A DNA stretch of 64,000 bases, from positions 1-64,000 of the forward strand of contig CACYTI010000003.1 of the NCBI GenBank assembly GCA_902777275.1, in the 5' to 3' direction. The notes under the pieces were generated by a model. It made no database searches. It had not been told where the DNA came from and saw only the letters and a list, made by a program, of their open reading frames with translations. The stretch is from an uncultured Ruminococcus sp. (lineage in GTDB: Bacteria > Bacillota > Clostridia > Oscillospirales > Acutalibacteraceae). Made by a program: the position numbers and the translations under genes. This document shows, in pieces, positions 16,447-24,486 of the stretch (position 1 is the stretch's first letter; each line of letters opens with the position of its first letter).

Positions 16447-16866
16447 ATGTATTCCGTAAAAACCTCAGCCGCCTTTGACAGTGCCCATTTTTTGAAGGGC
16501 TACGGCGGCAAGTGCGCCAACCTTCACGGTCACACCTGGAAAATCGAAGTCACCGCCTCGGACGAGCTTATTACCTGCGGCGAAAAGCGCGGAATGGTTC
16601 TGGATTTTTCCGACCTGAAAAAATCCGTGAGAGGCATTGCCTCTCGCTTTGACCATACGCTGATATACGAATCGGGCAGTCTGCGCGGCGAAACCATAGC
16701 CGCTCTGAGCGCGGAGGGCTTTTCTCTCACCGAGATCCCCTTCCGCCCGACCGCCGAAAGCTTCGCAAAATATTTTTTTGACGAGCTTTCAAAGACCCTG
16801 CCGGTAAAGAGCGTCATGGTTTATGAGACCCCCGAAAACTGCGCCGTGTATGAGGAGAATCAATAA
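16447..16866 (+). CDS. queD: 6-carboxy-5,6,7,8-tetrahydropterin synthase
   Basis: Converts dihydroneopterin triphosphate to 6-carboxytetrahydropterin in preQ1 synthesis. 139 aa; zinc-ligand histidines in FDSAHFL and NLHGHTW, active-site cysteine in KCANLHGH, and FDHTLI plus PTAESFAKY further on. AAGGAGATAAATATATG fixes the start. First gene of the operon; its TAA overlaps the queE ATG. Confidence 0.94.
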   Translation: MYSVKTSAAFDSAHFLKGYGGKCANLHGHTWKIEVTASDELITCGEKRGMVLDFSDLKKSVRGIASRFDHTLIYESGSLRGETIAALSAEGFSLTEIPFRPTAESFAKYFFDELSKTLPVKSVMVYETPENCAVYEENQ

Positions 16867-17525
16867 TGCTGTCTGTTGTTGAACAATTTGTAAGTATAAA
16901 CGGAGAGGGCGCGCACGCGGGCGAGCTTGCCGCCTTTATACGCTTTAAGGGCTGCAACCTGAGCTGCTCCTACTGCGACACAAAATGGGCAAACCGAAAC
17001 GAAGCGATTTTCACCGAGCACACCGCGGACGACCTGGCGGCATGGGTAGAGCGCAAGGGCGTGAAAAACGTTACGCTGACGGGCGGCGAGCCGCTTCTTC
17101 AAGAGGATATCACCGAGCTTATCGAAAAGCTTTTGGCTCAGGGCAAGCGCGTCGAGATCGAAACAAACGGAAGCATACCGCTTGACCGCTTTGCCCAAAC
17201 GGAGCCGCGCCCCGTTTTCACAATGGACTACAAGCTGCCGTCGAGCGGAATGGAGAGCGCTATGCGCCCCGACAATTTCAGGCTGCTGAACAAACACGAC
17301 ACGGTAAAATTCGTCGCGGGAAGCAGAGAGGATTTGGCGCGCGCGGAAGAAATAATCGACGCTTATAAGCTGAGCGGACGGTGCCATGTGTATCTCAGCC
17401 CCGTTTTCGGCAAAATAAACCCCGCCGAAATAGTTACATATATGATAGAAAACGAAATGAAGGACGTGCGGCTGCAGCTTCAACTGCATAAATTTATTTG
17501 GCCGCCCGAAAGGAGAGGCGTTTAA
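16866..17525 (+). CDS. queE: 7-carboxy-7-deazaguanine synthase (radical SAM)
   Basis: Radical AdoMet enzyme that contracts carboxytetrahydropterin to 7-carboxy-7-deazaguanine. 219 aa with the cluster motif CNLSCSYC (C-x3-C-x2-C) in RFKGCNLSCSYCDT, LTGGEPLLQ, and IETNGS. It starts with a TAATG overlap on queD and ends with a TAATG overlap on folE, indicating tight coupling. Confidence 0.94.
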   Translation: MLSVVEQFVSINGEGAHAGELAAFIRFKGCNLSCSYCDTKWANRNEAIFTEHTADDLAAWVERKGVKNVTLTGGEPLLQEDITELIEKLLAQGKRVEIETNGSIPLDRFAQTEPRPVFTMDYKLPSSGMESAMRPDNFRLLNKHDTVKFVAGSREDLARAEEIIDAYKLSGRCHVYLSPVFGKINPAEIVTYMIENEMKDVRLQLQLHKFIWPPERRGV

Positions 17526-18094
17526 TGGATATAAAAGCGATAGAGTACCACGTTCGCGGTCTGCTTGAGGCGATAGGCGAGGACCCCGACCGCGAGGGAT
17601 TGAAGGAAACGCCCGAACGTGTGGCGAGAATGCTTGAAGAAACGCTTGAAGGCACCGCCTACACCAACAGCGAGATAGCGGAGATGTTCGGCAAGACATT
17701 TTCCACTCCATGTGACGGCGACACCGACAGCGCGGTCGTCGTCAAGGATATAACCGTGTTCAGCTATTGCGAGCACCACCTCGCGCTGATGTACGATATG
17801 TCCGTTAACGTGGCATATATCCCGCGCGGCAAGGTTTTAGGGCTGAGCAAAATAGCGCGGATATGCGACATGGCGGCAAAGCGGCTGCAGCTCCAGGAAA
17901 AATTGGGCAGCGACATAGCGGAAATAATAAGCCTTGCGGCGGGCACCCCCGACGTCGGCGTCGTCATAAGCGGCTGCCACAGCTGCATGACGGCGAGAGG
18001 GATACGCAACGCCTCGGCAAAGACCGTCACCACGACATACAAGGGCGCGTTCCGGGGCAACGCCGAGCTTCGGACTTTGGTCGCTTTGAATTGA
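17525..18094 (+). CDS. folE: GTP cyclohydrolase I
   Basis: First step of both folate and preQ1 synthesis, making dihydroneopterin triphosphate from GTP. 189 aa with zinc ligands in YCEHHLALM and the HSCMTARG motif, plus DREGLKETPERVARM. The start at 17525 follows AAAGGAGA and overlaps the queE stop. In this setting it feeds QueD. Confidence 0.95.
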   Translation: MDIKAIEYHVRGLLEAIGEDPDREGLKETPERVARMLEETLEGTAYTNSEIAEMFGKTFSTPCDGDTDSAVVVKDITVFSYCEHHLALMYDMSVNVAYIPRGKVLGLSKIARICDMAAKRLQLQEKLGSDIAEIISLAAGTPDVGVVISGCHSCMTARGIRNASAKTVTTTYKGAFRGNAELRTLVALN

Positions 18095-18105
18095 GGGATT
18101 ATTAT

Positions 18106-18786
18106 ATGAAAGCATTGGTACTTTGCAGCGGCGGCGTTGACAGCTCGACCTGCCTTGCGATAGCTGTTGAAAAATACGGCGCGGAAAACGTTCTTGCGCT
18201 GTCCATAAGCTACGGGCAGAAGCACTCGAAGGAGCTGACCGCCGCCGAAAGCATAGCCGCTCACTACGGCGTGCGGCTGAAAACGCTCGATTTGAGCGTG
18301 ATATTCGAGGGCAGCGACTGCTCGCTCCTGAAAAGCTCCGGCAGGGATATCCCGACGGAGAGCTACGAGGAACAGCTTAAAGCGACGGACGGCAAGCCCG
18401 TTTCTACCTATGTTCCGTTCCGCAACGGGCTGTTTTTGTCCTGCGCGGCGAGCGTGGCTCTGTCGGCAGGCTGCAAAGAGATTTATTACGGCGCTCACGG
18501 CGACGATGCCGCGGGCAACGCATATCCCGATTGCAGCGCGGAATTTAACGAAAGCATGGGCAGAGCTATCTATTCAGGCAGCGGGAATCAGCTCTGCGTG
18601 ACTGCGCCGTTCATCGGAATGAGCAAGGCTCAGGTGGTAAAGCGCGGGCTTGAGCTCGGAGTGCCCTACGAGCTGACATGGAGCTGCTACGAGGGAAAGG
18701 ACAAGCCCTGCGGAGTATGCGGTACCTGCCGCGACAGAAAAGCCGCATTTGAAGCAAACGGCATAACCGACCCTGCGGTCGGCTGA
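18106..18786 (+). CDS. queC: 7-cyano-7-deazaguanine synthase
   Basis: ATP-dependent conversion of 7-carboxy-7-deazaguanine to preQ0. 226 aa with the PP-loop LCSGGVDSS near the start and four zinc cysteines near the end (SCYEGKDKPCGVCGTCRDRKAAF). Start ATG 18106, 11 bases after folE, with GAGGGA upstream. The last codons (AVG and stop) run into a dispersed palindromic repeat (GGTCGGCTGAGCC), so the natural C-terminus may have been trimmed by it. Confidence 0.94.
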   Translation: MKALVLCSGGVDSSTCLAIAVEKYGAENVLALSISYGQKHSKELTAAESIAAHYGVRLKTLDLSVIFEGSDCSLLKSSGRDIPTESYEEQLKATDGKPVSTYVPFRNGLFLSCAASVALSAGCKEIYYGAHGDDAAGNAYPDCSAEFNESMGRAIYSGSGNQLCVTAPFIGMSKAQVVKRGLELGVPYELTWSCYEGKDKPCGVCGTCRDRKAAFEANGITDPAVG

Positions 18787-19020
18787 GCCGACGGGCAGGG
18801 CGCCTATTAATTAAATTGATATGGTAAAAACCTTCCTTCAACGGCGCGGTCTGACGCGTGCGTCGGTGGATAAATATGCCGTTATCCTTACGTTCGTAGC
18901 GGCGCACCCATGTGTGCGCCCGGGGGCGTTGAATATAACGTTTGTGTTCCTATCAACAATCGGACGGGAAAACAACGTCGGTGCCGAGGGCGAACACACA
19001 GGTTCGCCCCTACAATCCCA
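18776..19020. repeat. Composite intergenic repeat between queC and queF
   Basis: From 18776 a GGTCGGCTGAGCCGAC palindrome, then GGCGCCTATTAA, a CCTTCCTTCAACGGCGCGG element, a GGCGCACCCATGTGTGCGCC palindrome, a conserved stretch containing CTATCAACAATCGGACGGG, and a GGGCGAACACACAGGTTCGC palindrome ending in CCTACAA. The same order occurs inverted at 58274-58501, and the core recurs at 24300-24390 and 30358-30450. It splits queF from the rest of the operon and contains no gene. Confidence 0.8.
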
Positions 19021-19054
19021 AGACTACGAACATATTAAACAACATAAAAACAAC

Positions 19055-19097
19055 CGACCGTTGGATAAATTTGATGTTAACCGTACGGTCGCTTTTT
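19055..19097 (+). terminator. Possible terminator before queF
   Basis: Stem CGACCGT (19055-19061) / ACGGTCG (19085-19091) followed by CTTTTT. The 23-base loop is large, so function is uncertain; if active, queF would need its own promoter. Confidence 0.5.
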
Positions 19098-19134
19098 CAG
19101 ATTATAAATTGAAATACAGAAAAGGAACCCCAAA

Positions 19135-19617
19135 ATGAGAGAACGCGAAAGCCTTACGCTGCTTGGCAACAAAAACACAAAATACTCCTTTGACTACGAC
19201 CCGTCGGTGCTTGAAACCTTTCCGAACAAGCACCCGGGCAACGACTACTTTGTAAAATTCAACTGTCCCGAATTCACAAGCCTCTGCCCCATAACGGGAC
19301 AGCCGGACTTTGCCTCGGTGACTATTTCATACATACCCGACGAGCGGATGGTCGAGAGCAAGTCGCTAAAGCTGTATCTGTTCAGCTTCCGAAACCACGG
19401 CGACTTCCACGAGGACTGCATGAACATCATAATGAAGGACTTGATCGCGCTCATACAGCCCAAGTATATCGAGGTTTGGGGAAGGTTTCTGCCGCGCGGA
19501 GGAATTTCGATAGACCCCTACTGCAACTACGGCGCACCCGGCACAAAATACGAGCAGCTTGCATGGGAGCGACTGTCGCACCACGATATGTACCCCGAAA
19601 AAGTAGACAACCGATAG
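19135..19617 (+). CDS. queF: NADPH-dependent 7-cyano-7-deazaguanine reductase
   Basis: Reduces preQ0 to preQ1, the base inserted into tRNA. 160 aa, the single-domain (YkvM-type) length. Catalytic cysteine in [13 protein letters not shown] with the aspartate seven residues on, and the NADPH-binding [20 protein letters not shown] region. AAAGGA precedes ATG 19135. Completes a GTP-to-preQ1 gene set in this window. Confidence 0.95.
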   Translation: MRERESLTLLGNKNTKYSFDYDPSVLETFPNKHPGNDYFVKFNCPEFTSLCPITGQPDFASVTISYIPDERMVESKSLKLYLFSFRNHGDFHEDCMNIIMKDLIALIQPKYIEVWGRFLPRGGISIDPYCNYGAPGTKYEQLAWERLSHHDMYPEKVDNR

Positions 19618-19639
19618 TCGTTGCCACGACGGGCAATCC

Positions 19640-19803
19640 GCGGTCGGCTGAGCCGGCAGCGTGACGCTGCACCCAGTCCGCGCCTCTTGCCGTTGTTTAT
19701 TGTATAGGTTGTGCACCCGCGTTTTAACGCAGTTCTCCGGGAAATGTTTTTGACAGCCGCAGGGCTGTCCCTACGCGCACAAGGATAACGGCATATAGTT
19801 TTA
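19640..19803. repeat. Palindromic repeats after queF
   Basis: GGTCGGCTGAGCCGGC and CAGCGTGACGCTG palindromes (19640-19684) followed by a variant of the CACGCGTTTTAA ... GACAGCCGCAGGGCTGTC ... GCATATAGTTTT unit (19709-19803). The same unit lies at 24193, 56244 and, inverted, at 30213 and 30480. No gene in this gap. Confidence 0.75.
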
Positions 19804-19812
19804 ACCGGCACA

Positions 19813-20598
19813 TTACATAAAGTCGAGCGTGTCTATTCTCTCCAACTCCTCAATATCATACGAAGCTGAGCGGGAGCACGGTTGCTGCGGAGCCGCGCGG
19901 TTGTCGTAGAAGCCGTCGAGCACCTTTTGGATAGTGTCGGGCTTCAACAGCCAGTCGAGCGTGCAGCCGAGCCACTTTCCGCTTCTGCCCGTGAGAAAGT
20001 CCGACCTTGCCACGCGGCTGAAATACTCCTCAAAGTCCGTTCCGCCGAGGGCAGACCTCGCCCGTGATATCAGCTCACGCTTGCGTTTTGTGAGCCTGCC
20101 CGCCTTCGGCATACCGGGGCACGATCTTTCAAACAAGAAAACGGCGTCGGCAGCGGCGTCAGCGTCAGCCTCGGCTGACGTTTTTATTTTATCTTCATTT
20201 TTATTCTCATTTTCATTCTCATTCTCATTTTCATCTTCATTTTCATCTTCATTTTCATCTTCATCTTCATATTGGCTAAGTTCGCTAAGCGTTTGGCAGC
20301 GTTCGGCAGCGTCCGCTGATTTTTCGGCTTTTGCCAGTCCGCCCTTCCTGCCGTTTCGTTTGTTGGTCAGGACTTTCTTTTCGTAGGCGGCAAACTCCTG
20401 TTCAAGCTTATTCGCCATCATATCAAATGCCATGCTGACAAGCGGATTCCCGCTGCTTCCTTTTTCGTCATTGACCGCGAGGTTGTACAGCAGCTTCCAA
20501 AGCTGACCCGCTTCTTCGTCGCTCAAATGTTCAAGAATCGTGATGTTGTCAAGATAGCATTGAAAATATTTAGGCTTTATCTTTTCTTTGTTGCTCAT
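19813..20598 (-). CDS. DUF6291-like orphan phage replication-type protein
   Basis: A 261-aa protein. The first 70 residues (YLDNITILEHLSDEEAGQLW, AFDMMANKLEQEFAAYEKK) look like the DUF6291 domain seen in phage replication modules. A charged low-complexity stretch of Asp/Glu/Asn (about 113-140), encoded by a TTTTCATTCTCA-type microsatellite at 20195-20272, follows. The C-terminal region (SDFLTGRSGKWLGCTLDWLL) resembles the end of phage replication initiators. No other phage gene is near, so it is a domesticated or stranded gene. Start 20598 has AAGGGAG eight bases upstream. Confidence 0.7.
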   Translation of the reverse strand: MSNKEKIKPKYFQCYLDNITILEHLSDEEAGQLWKLLYNLAVNDEKGSSGNPLVSMAFDMMANKLEQEFAAYEKKVLTNKRNGRKGGLAKAEKSADAAERCQTLSELSQYEDEDENEDENEDENENENENENKNEDKIKTSAEADADAAADAVFLFERSCPGMPKAGRLTKRKRELISRARSALGGTDFEEYFSRVARSDFLTGRSGKWLGCTLDWLLKPDTIQKVLDGFYDNRAAPQQPCSRSASYDIEELERIDTLDFM

Positions 20599-20638
20599 TG
20601 CGAACACTCCCTTCACTTACAGCGCCAAAACGCGAAAA

Positions 20639-20658
20639 GTTGCATACAAATATGCAAC
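20639..20658. promoter_or_regulatory. Inverted repeat, possible operator
   Basis: GTTGCATA CAAA TATGCAAC, perfect 8-bp arms, 40 bases upstream of the DUF6291-like gene. A direct repeat of TTTTGTAAC follows at about 20667-20685. Could be an operator or a hairpin in the leader. Confidence 0.4.
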
Positions 20659-20706
20659 CGAACCGTTTTTGTAACTCTTTTGTAACAAATTGGAGTGTCG
20701 GATTCG

Positions 20707-20735
20707 TTGACCTTTTGTCAAAATTTCTGTATAAT
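20707..20735 (+). promoter_or_regulatory. plsC-diacylglycerol kinase promoter
   Basis: TTGACC (20707-20712) and TATAAT (20730-20735), 17-bp spacer. Confidence 0.85.
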
Positions 20736-20779
20736 TAAAAACGGATTTATAATCCCGATAAAAATTCGAGGTGGTATTT

Positions 20780-21529
20780 TTGGTTTGGCTTATTATACTA
20801 TGGGTGCTGCTTGGTTTGGTCGGCGTGTTTTTGGCGTATATTTTTACAATCATCATCAGCGCCCTGCTTGTAAACATGAAAAAGGAGTATCCGCAGGAGA
20901 GCAAATTCTACCGGTTTCTGCTGAACAGCGCGACATTTTTCGCGACTAAGCTTATCCGCATAAAGCTGCACGTCACGGGCATGGAAAAGGTGCCCGGGGG
21001 ACGCTTTCTGTTAGTGAGCAATCACCGATCAAAGTTCGATCCCATTTTGTCGTGGCTGGTGTTCGGCGATTGTCAGCTTGCGTTCATCTCAAAGCCCGAA
21101 AATTTCAAGGTCCCCGTGTTCGGACGGCTCATACACCGCCTGTGCTTTATGGCGATAGACCGCGAGAATCCGCGCAACGCCGTAAAAACCATCAACCGCG
21201 CCGTCGATTTGATAAACCGCGACGTGGCAACCATAGGCGTGTACCCCGAGGGAACGCGCAACTACGGCGACGGTCTGCTGCCGTTTCACAACGCGATGTT
21301 CAAAATAGCTCAAAAGGCGAACGTGCCCGTTGTTATAATCACCGTAAAGGGCACCTATGAGATCCAGAAGAATTATCCGCTTCACCGCAGCCACGTTTAT
21401 ATCGACGTGTTAGACGTGATCGACGCGGAGACCGTTAAAAAAACCAAAACGGCGATTTTGGGAGAAAAAGTACGCGAAATCATGCTAAATAAGCTTGAAA
21501 ACAGAGCAGGAGAAGGAGAACAACGATGA
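20780..21529 (+). CDS. plsC: 1-acyl-glycerol-3-phosphate acyltransferase
   Basis: Acylates lysophosphatidate to phosphatidate at the membrane. About 249 aa with an N-terminal helix (VWLIILWVLLGLVGVFLAYI), the acyltransferase motifs SNHRSKFD, FMAIDRENPR, and YPEGTRN. The TTG at 20780 is preferred as start because GAGGTGG lies five bases upstream; a GTG at 20771 overlaps that Shine-Dalgarno. Its last four bases overlap the kinase gene (ATGA). Confidence 0.9.
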   Translation: MVWLIILWVLLGLVGVFLAYIFTIIISALLVNMKKEYPQESKFYRFLLNSATFFATKLIRIKLHVTGMEKVPGGRFLLVSNHRSKFDPILSWLVFGDCQLAFISKPENFKVPVFGRLIHRLCFMAIDRENPRNAVKTINRAVDLINRDVATIGVYPEGTRNYGDGLLPFHNAMFKIAQKANVPVVIITVKGTYEIQKNYPLHRSHVYIDVLDVIDAETVKKTKTAILGEKVREIMLNKLENRAGEGEQR

Positions 21530-22377
21530 AAACCTATGTGCTTTACAATCAAAAATCAAACAACGGCGCGGGGCTCGGCGGAGCCGAAAAGCTGAAAGAA
21601 ATCTGGAAGGATAAGGAACTCGATTTTGTCAACGCGCTTGAGCTTGACGATTACGCGGGCTTCTTCTGCGGGCTCGCTCCCGACGACGTTGTTTGCGTGT
21701 GCGGCGGCGACGGAACCCTGAATTATCTCATAAACAACGTTGACTGCGACAAAATCACAAACAAGATTTTCTACTACCCCACAGGCAGCGGCAACGACTT
21801 CTGGACTGATATCGAAAAAAAGCCCGGGGACGCGCCCGAGCAGATCAACAAGTATTTGATAAATCTTCCCGTAGTCACCGTGAACGGCAAGACATCAAAA
21901 TTCATAAACGGCGTAGGCTACGGAATCGACGGCTACTGCTGCGAGGAGGGCGACCGCCAGCGCGAAAAATCCGACAAGCCGATAAACTACACCTCGATAG
22001 CGATAAAGGGAATGCTGTATAAATACAAGCCCACCAACGCGGTAGTAGAGGTTGACGGAAAAATCTGCACCTTTAATCACGCGTGGCTCGCGCCCACAAT
22101 GAAGGGACGCTTTTACGGCGGCGGAATGATGGCGGCGCCGCACCAGAACCGCCTCGACCCCGATCGCAAGGTGACCTGCATGGTGATGTACGGAGCGGGC
22201 AAGCTCCGCACGCTCATAGCCTTCCCGAAGATTTTCAAGGGCGAGCACGTAAAAACCAAATTGGTGAACGTGATTAAGGGCAAAAGAATAAAAGTCCGCT
22301 TCGACCGCCCCGTAGCCCTGCAAATAGACGGCGAAACCGTGCTCAACGTTAAGGAATATTTTGTAGACAGCAAATAA
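21526..22377 (+). CDS. Diacylglycerol/lipid kinase family protein
   Basis: A 283-aa DagK/YegS-type kinase. Nucleotide-binding signature VCVCGGDGTLNYL (about residue 60-72), GSGNDFWTD, and C-terminal DRPVALQIDGE. Coupled to plsC, which makes phosphatidate, so recycling of diacylglycerol to phosphatidate or a related lipid phosphorylation is the reasonable role. Confidence 0.88.
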   Translation: MKTYVLYNQKSNNGAGLGGAEKLKEIWKDKELDFVNALELDDYAGFFCGLAPDDVVCVCGGDGTLNYLINNVDCDKITNKIFYYPTGSGNDFWTDIEKKPGDAPEQINKYLINLPVVTVNGKTSKFINGVGYGIDGYCCEEGDRQREKSDKPINYTSIAIKGMLYKYKPTNAVVEVDGKICTFNHAWLAPTMKGRFYGGGMMAAPHQNRLDPDRKVTCMVMYGAGKLRTLIAFPKIFKGEHVKTKLVNVIKGKRIKVRFDRPVALQIDGETVLNVKEYFVDSK

Positions 22378-22400
22378 GCGTGCGCCGCCGTGCGCACTGA

Positions 22401-22437
22401 AAAAGCCTCCCGCGTTATTACAGCGCGAGCGGCTTTA
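22401..22437 (+). terminator. Terminator-like hairpin after the lipid kinase gene
   Basis: AAAGCC-CGCG and CGCG-GGCTTT arms pair with a three-base internal mismatch, followed by AGTATTTATTTT. Related in layout to the CCTTCC-type hairpin repeats. Confidence 0.6.
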
Positions 22438-22593
22438 GTATTTATTTTGGCTGCTTCCGTGTTGACAGAGCGTCACGTCGTTGAAGTACATCTCCATGCA
22501 GCCCGCGCTTGCCGGCTCAAAATCGAACGCCGCGTTGTCAATCGTGCTCTTGCGGAAGGGGTCGCCGTTTACCGTGAAGGTCAGCGTTCCCCA
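22435..22593 (-). pseudogene. C-terminal gene fragment of unknown family
   Basis: On the minus strand a 52-residue coding-like frame (WGTLTFTVNGDPFRKSTIDN onward, with CMEMYFNDVTL near the end) closes with TAA at 22435. In the same frame a TGA lies one codon before it, so there is no start. Composition looks like the end of a secreted beta-sandwich protein. The rest of 22594-22680 is repeat sequence (GCAGCGTCACGCTGC). Confidence 0.4.
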
Positions 22594-22683
22594 TGATCAG
22601 AACGCGGGAATAACGGTAAGAGTTATATAAAACCGTTTGAAGCGCGGACTGGGTGCAGCGTCACGCTGCCGGAGCAAAAATAT

Positions 22684-22712
22684 TTGCCTTTTTTGAAAAA
22701 GTGTGTTATAAT
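22684..22712 (+). promoter_or_regulatory. Citrate synthase promoter
   Basis: TTGCCT (22684-22689) and TATAAT (22707-22712), 17-bp spacer. Confidence 0.8.
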
Positions 22713-22761
22713 AAGAATTCGTGGAGAATAAATATGATAAACAGCGGAAGGAAGTGATTAT

Positions 22762-24144
22762 ATGACGCAAAACGAATGGGATTATTCAGATATAATTCCC
22801 GAAATCAACAGCTTAGCCGAAAAGATGACCGAGAATTCGAGAATCGATCCCGGGCTGTACGGCAAATACGACGTAAAAAGAGGTTTGCGCGATATCGACG
22901 GAAAGGGTGTGCTCACGGGCTTAACCGATATTTCCACAATCAAACAAAACAAGTTAGTTAACGGCAAGTTAGTGCCGTGCGACGGAGAGCTTTATTACCG
23001 CGGCTATAACGTCAACGATATAGTCAGCGGGATCAGGCGCGACGACCGCTTTGGCTTTGAGGAGGTCGTTTATCTGCTGCTGTTCGGCGAAATGCCGACG
23101 GCTGAGGAGCTTAAATCATTTAAGGAGCTTTTGGTGCGTTACAGAACGCTGCCGCAAAACTTTGTGCGCGACGTTATTTTAAAGGCGCCGAGCGACGACA
23201 TGATGAACTCCATAGCGCGCAGCGTGCTCACGCTGTTTTGTTACGACTCAAACGCGAACGACATTTCGATAAACAATGTTCTGCGTCAGTGTGTGCAGCT
23301 TATTTCCGTATTTCCGCTGCTTTCGGTTTACGGATATCACGCATATAATCATTATCTGCGCGACAAGAGTCTTTACATTCACTATGCCGAGCCGACCATG
23401 TCTACCGCCGAGGTCATTCTTTCGCTTTTGCGCCCCGACCGCAAATACACCGAGCTTGAGGCGAAGGTGCTTGACATGGCGCTGATACTTCATATGGAGC
23501 ACGGCGGCGGTAACAACTCGACCTTTACCACCCACGTTGTCACATCGTCGGGCACCGATACATATTCGGCTGTCTCGGCAGCGCTCGCTTCGCTCAAAGG
23601 ACCGAAGCACGGCGGCGCGAATGTAAAGGTGTTTGAGATGTTTGAGGATCTGAAGCAGAACGTCAAGGACTGGACGGACGACGACGCGATATCGTCCTAC
23701 CTTGAAAAGCTGCTTGACCGTCAGGCGTTTGACCGCAAGGGTCTTATATACGGTATGGGTCACGCCGTTTACACCATAAGCGACCCGCGTCAGAAGATTT
23801 TAAAGGGCGCGGTTCAGACTCTCGCCCATGTCGAAGGCTATTCAAAGGACTTTGATCTGTATGAGCGCGTTGAGCGCCTCGCGCCTATCGTGATCGGCAA
23901 AAAGAGAAGGATATACAAGGGCGTAGCGTCAAACGTAGATTTCTACAGCGGCCTGCTTTACAGTATGCTCAACATTCCGTGTGAGCTTTACACTCCGCTG
24001 TTCGCCACCGCGCGTATCGCGGGCTGGAGCGCCCACCGCATGGAAGAGCTTGTAAATTCCGGCAAGATCATCCGTCCCGCCTATATGAGCATTTCCACCG
24101 AAAAGAACTACGTTCAGCTTAAAGACCGCAAGCGTGACGTTTGA
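22762..24144 (+). CDS. gltA: Citrate synthase
   Basis: Condenses acetyl-CoA and oxaloacetate. The 460-aa protein is a clostridial citrate synthase with an extended N-terminus. Conserved parts: LYYRGYNVNDIV, LHMEHGGGNNSTF (first active-site histidine region), LKGPKHGGAN, IYGMGHAVYTISDPR (second histidine), and NVDFYSGLLYSMLNIP (catalytic aspartate). AAGGAAGTGATTATATG fixes the start. Monocistronic; no aconitase or isocitrate dehydrogenase adjacent. A methylcitrate role cannot be excluded. A palindromic repeat begins just after the stop. Confidence 0.9.
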   Translation: MTQNEWDYSDIIPEINSLAEKMTENSRIDPGLYGKYDVKRGLRDIDGKGVLTGLTDISTIKQNKLVNGKLVPCDGELYYRGYNVNDIVSGIRRDDRFGFEEVVYLLLFGEMPTAEELKSFKELLVRYRTLPQNFVRDVILKAPSDDMMNSIARSVLTLFCYDSNANDISINNVLRQCVQLISVFPLLSVYGYHAYNHYLRDKSLYIHYAEPTMSTAEVILSLLRPDRKYTELEAKVLDMALILHMEHGGGNNSTFTTHVVTSSGTDTYSAVSAALASLKGPKHGGANVKVFEMFEDLKQNVKDWTDDDAISSYLEKLLDRQAFDRKGLIYGMGHAVYTISDPRQKILKGAVQTLAHVEGYSKDFDLYERVERLAPIVIGKKRRIYKGVASNVDFYSGLLYSMLNIPCELYTPLFATARIAGWSAHRMEELVNSGKIIRPAYMSISTEKNYVQLKDRKRDV

Positions 24145-24145
24145 C

Positions 24146-24390
24146 CCGGTCGGCTGAGCCGACGGGCAGTCCGCGCTTTTTACCATTGATTTGTTTATGG
24201 GTTTTGTTCACGCGTTTTATGTTGATTAACGGGAAACGTTTTTGACAGGGGCAAGCCCTGTCACTACGCGCACAAGGTAACCTCTATATCAGTTTTTATC
24301 GTAGGGGAGCCCCTTGCGGGCTCCCTCGCACCGAAGTTTGTTTCACGTCCGATTTTTGATAGGAAACAAAACGTTTGATTCAACGCCCGC
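24146..24390. repeat. Dispersed repeats in the citrate synthase-YoaK gap
   Basis: In order: GGTCGGCTGAGCCGAC palindrome (from 24149), the CACGCGTTTTA ... GACAGGGGCAAGCCCTGTC unit (24193-24275), and a GTAGGGGAGCCCC... element with the CACGTCCGATTTTTGATAGG core (24300-24390). No gene. Confidence 0.8.
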
Positions 24391-24434
24391 ATCTGCAATC
24401 ATCTTGAAGCAATTTTCAAATCAACTAAAAATAC

Positions 24435-24456
24435 GGGTTCGGTTCGCGCCGAACCC
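24435..24456 (+). repeat. Perfect hairpin upstream of the YoaK-like gene
   Basis: GGGTTCGG TTCGCG CCGAACCC, 8-bp stem. No T-run follows, so it is more likely an mRNA leader hairpin or operator than a terminator. Confidence 0.5.
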
Positions 24457-24486
24457 TGTTCTCTATTCGGAAAATGAGTTAAAACT

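Noticed and set aside
18821..19138. Open frame between queC and queF
   Set aside because: Composed wholly of the composite repeat; inverted copies elsewhere would give unrelated peptides.
24435..24456. tRNA T-arm-like GGTTCGG/CGAACC hairpin
   Set aside because: No acceptor stem, anticodon arm or CCA context around it; simple hairpin only.
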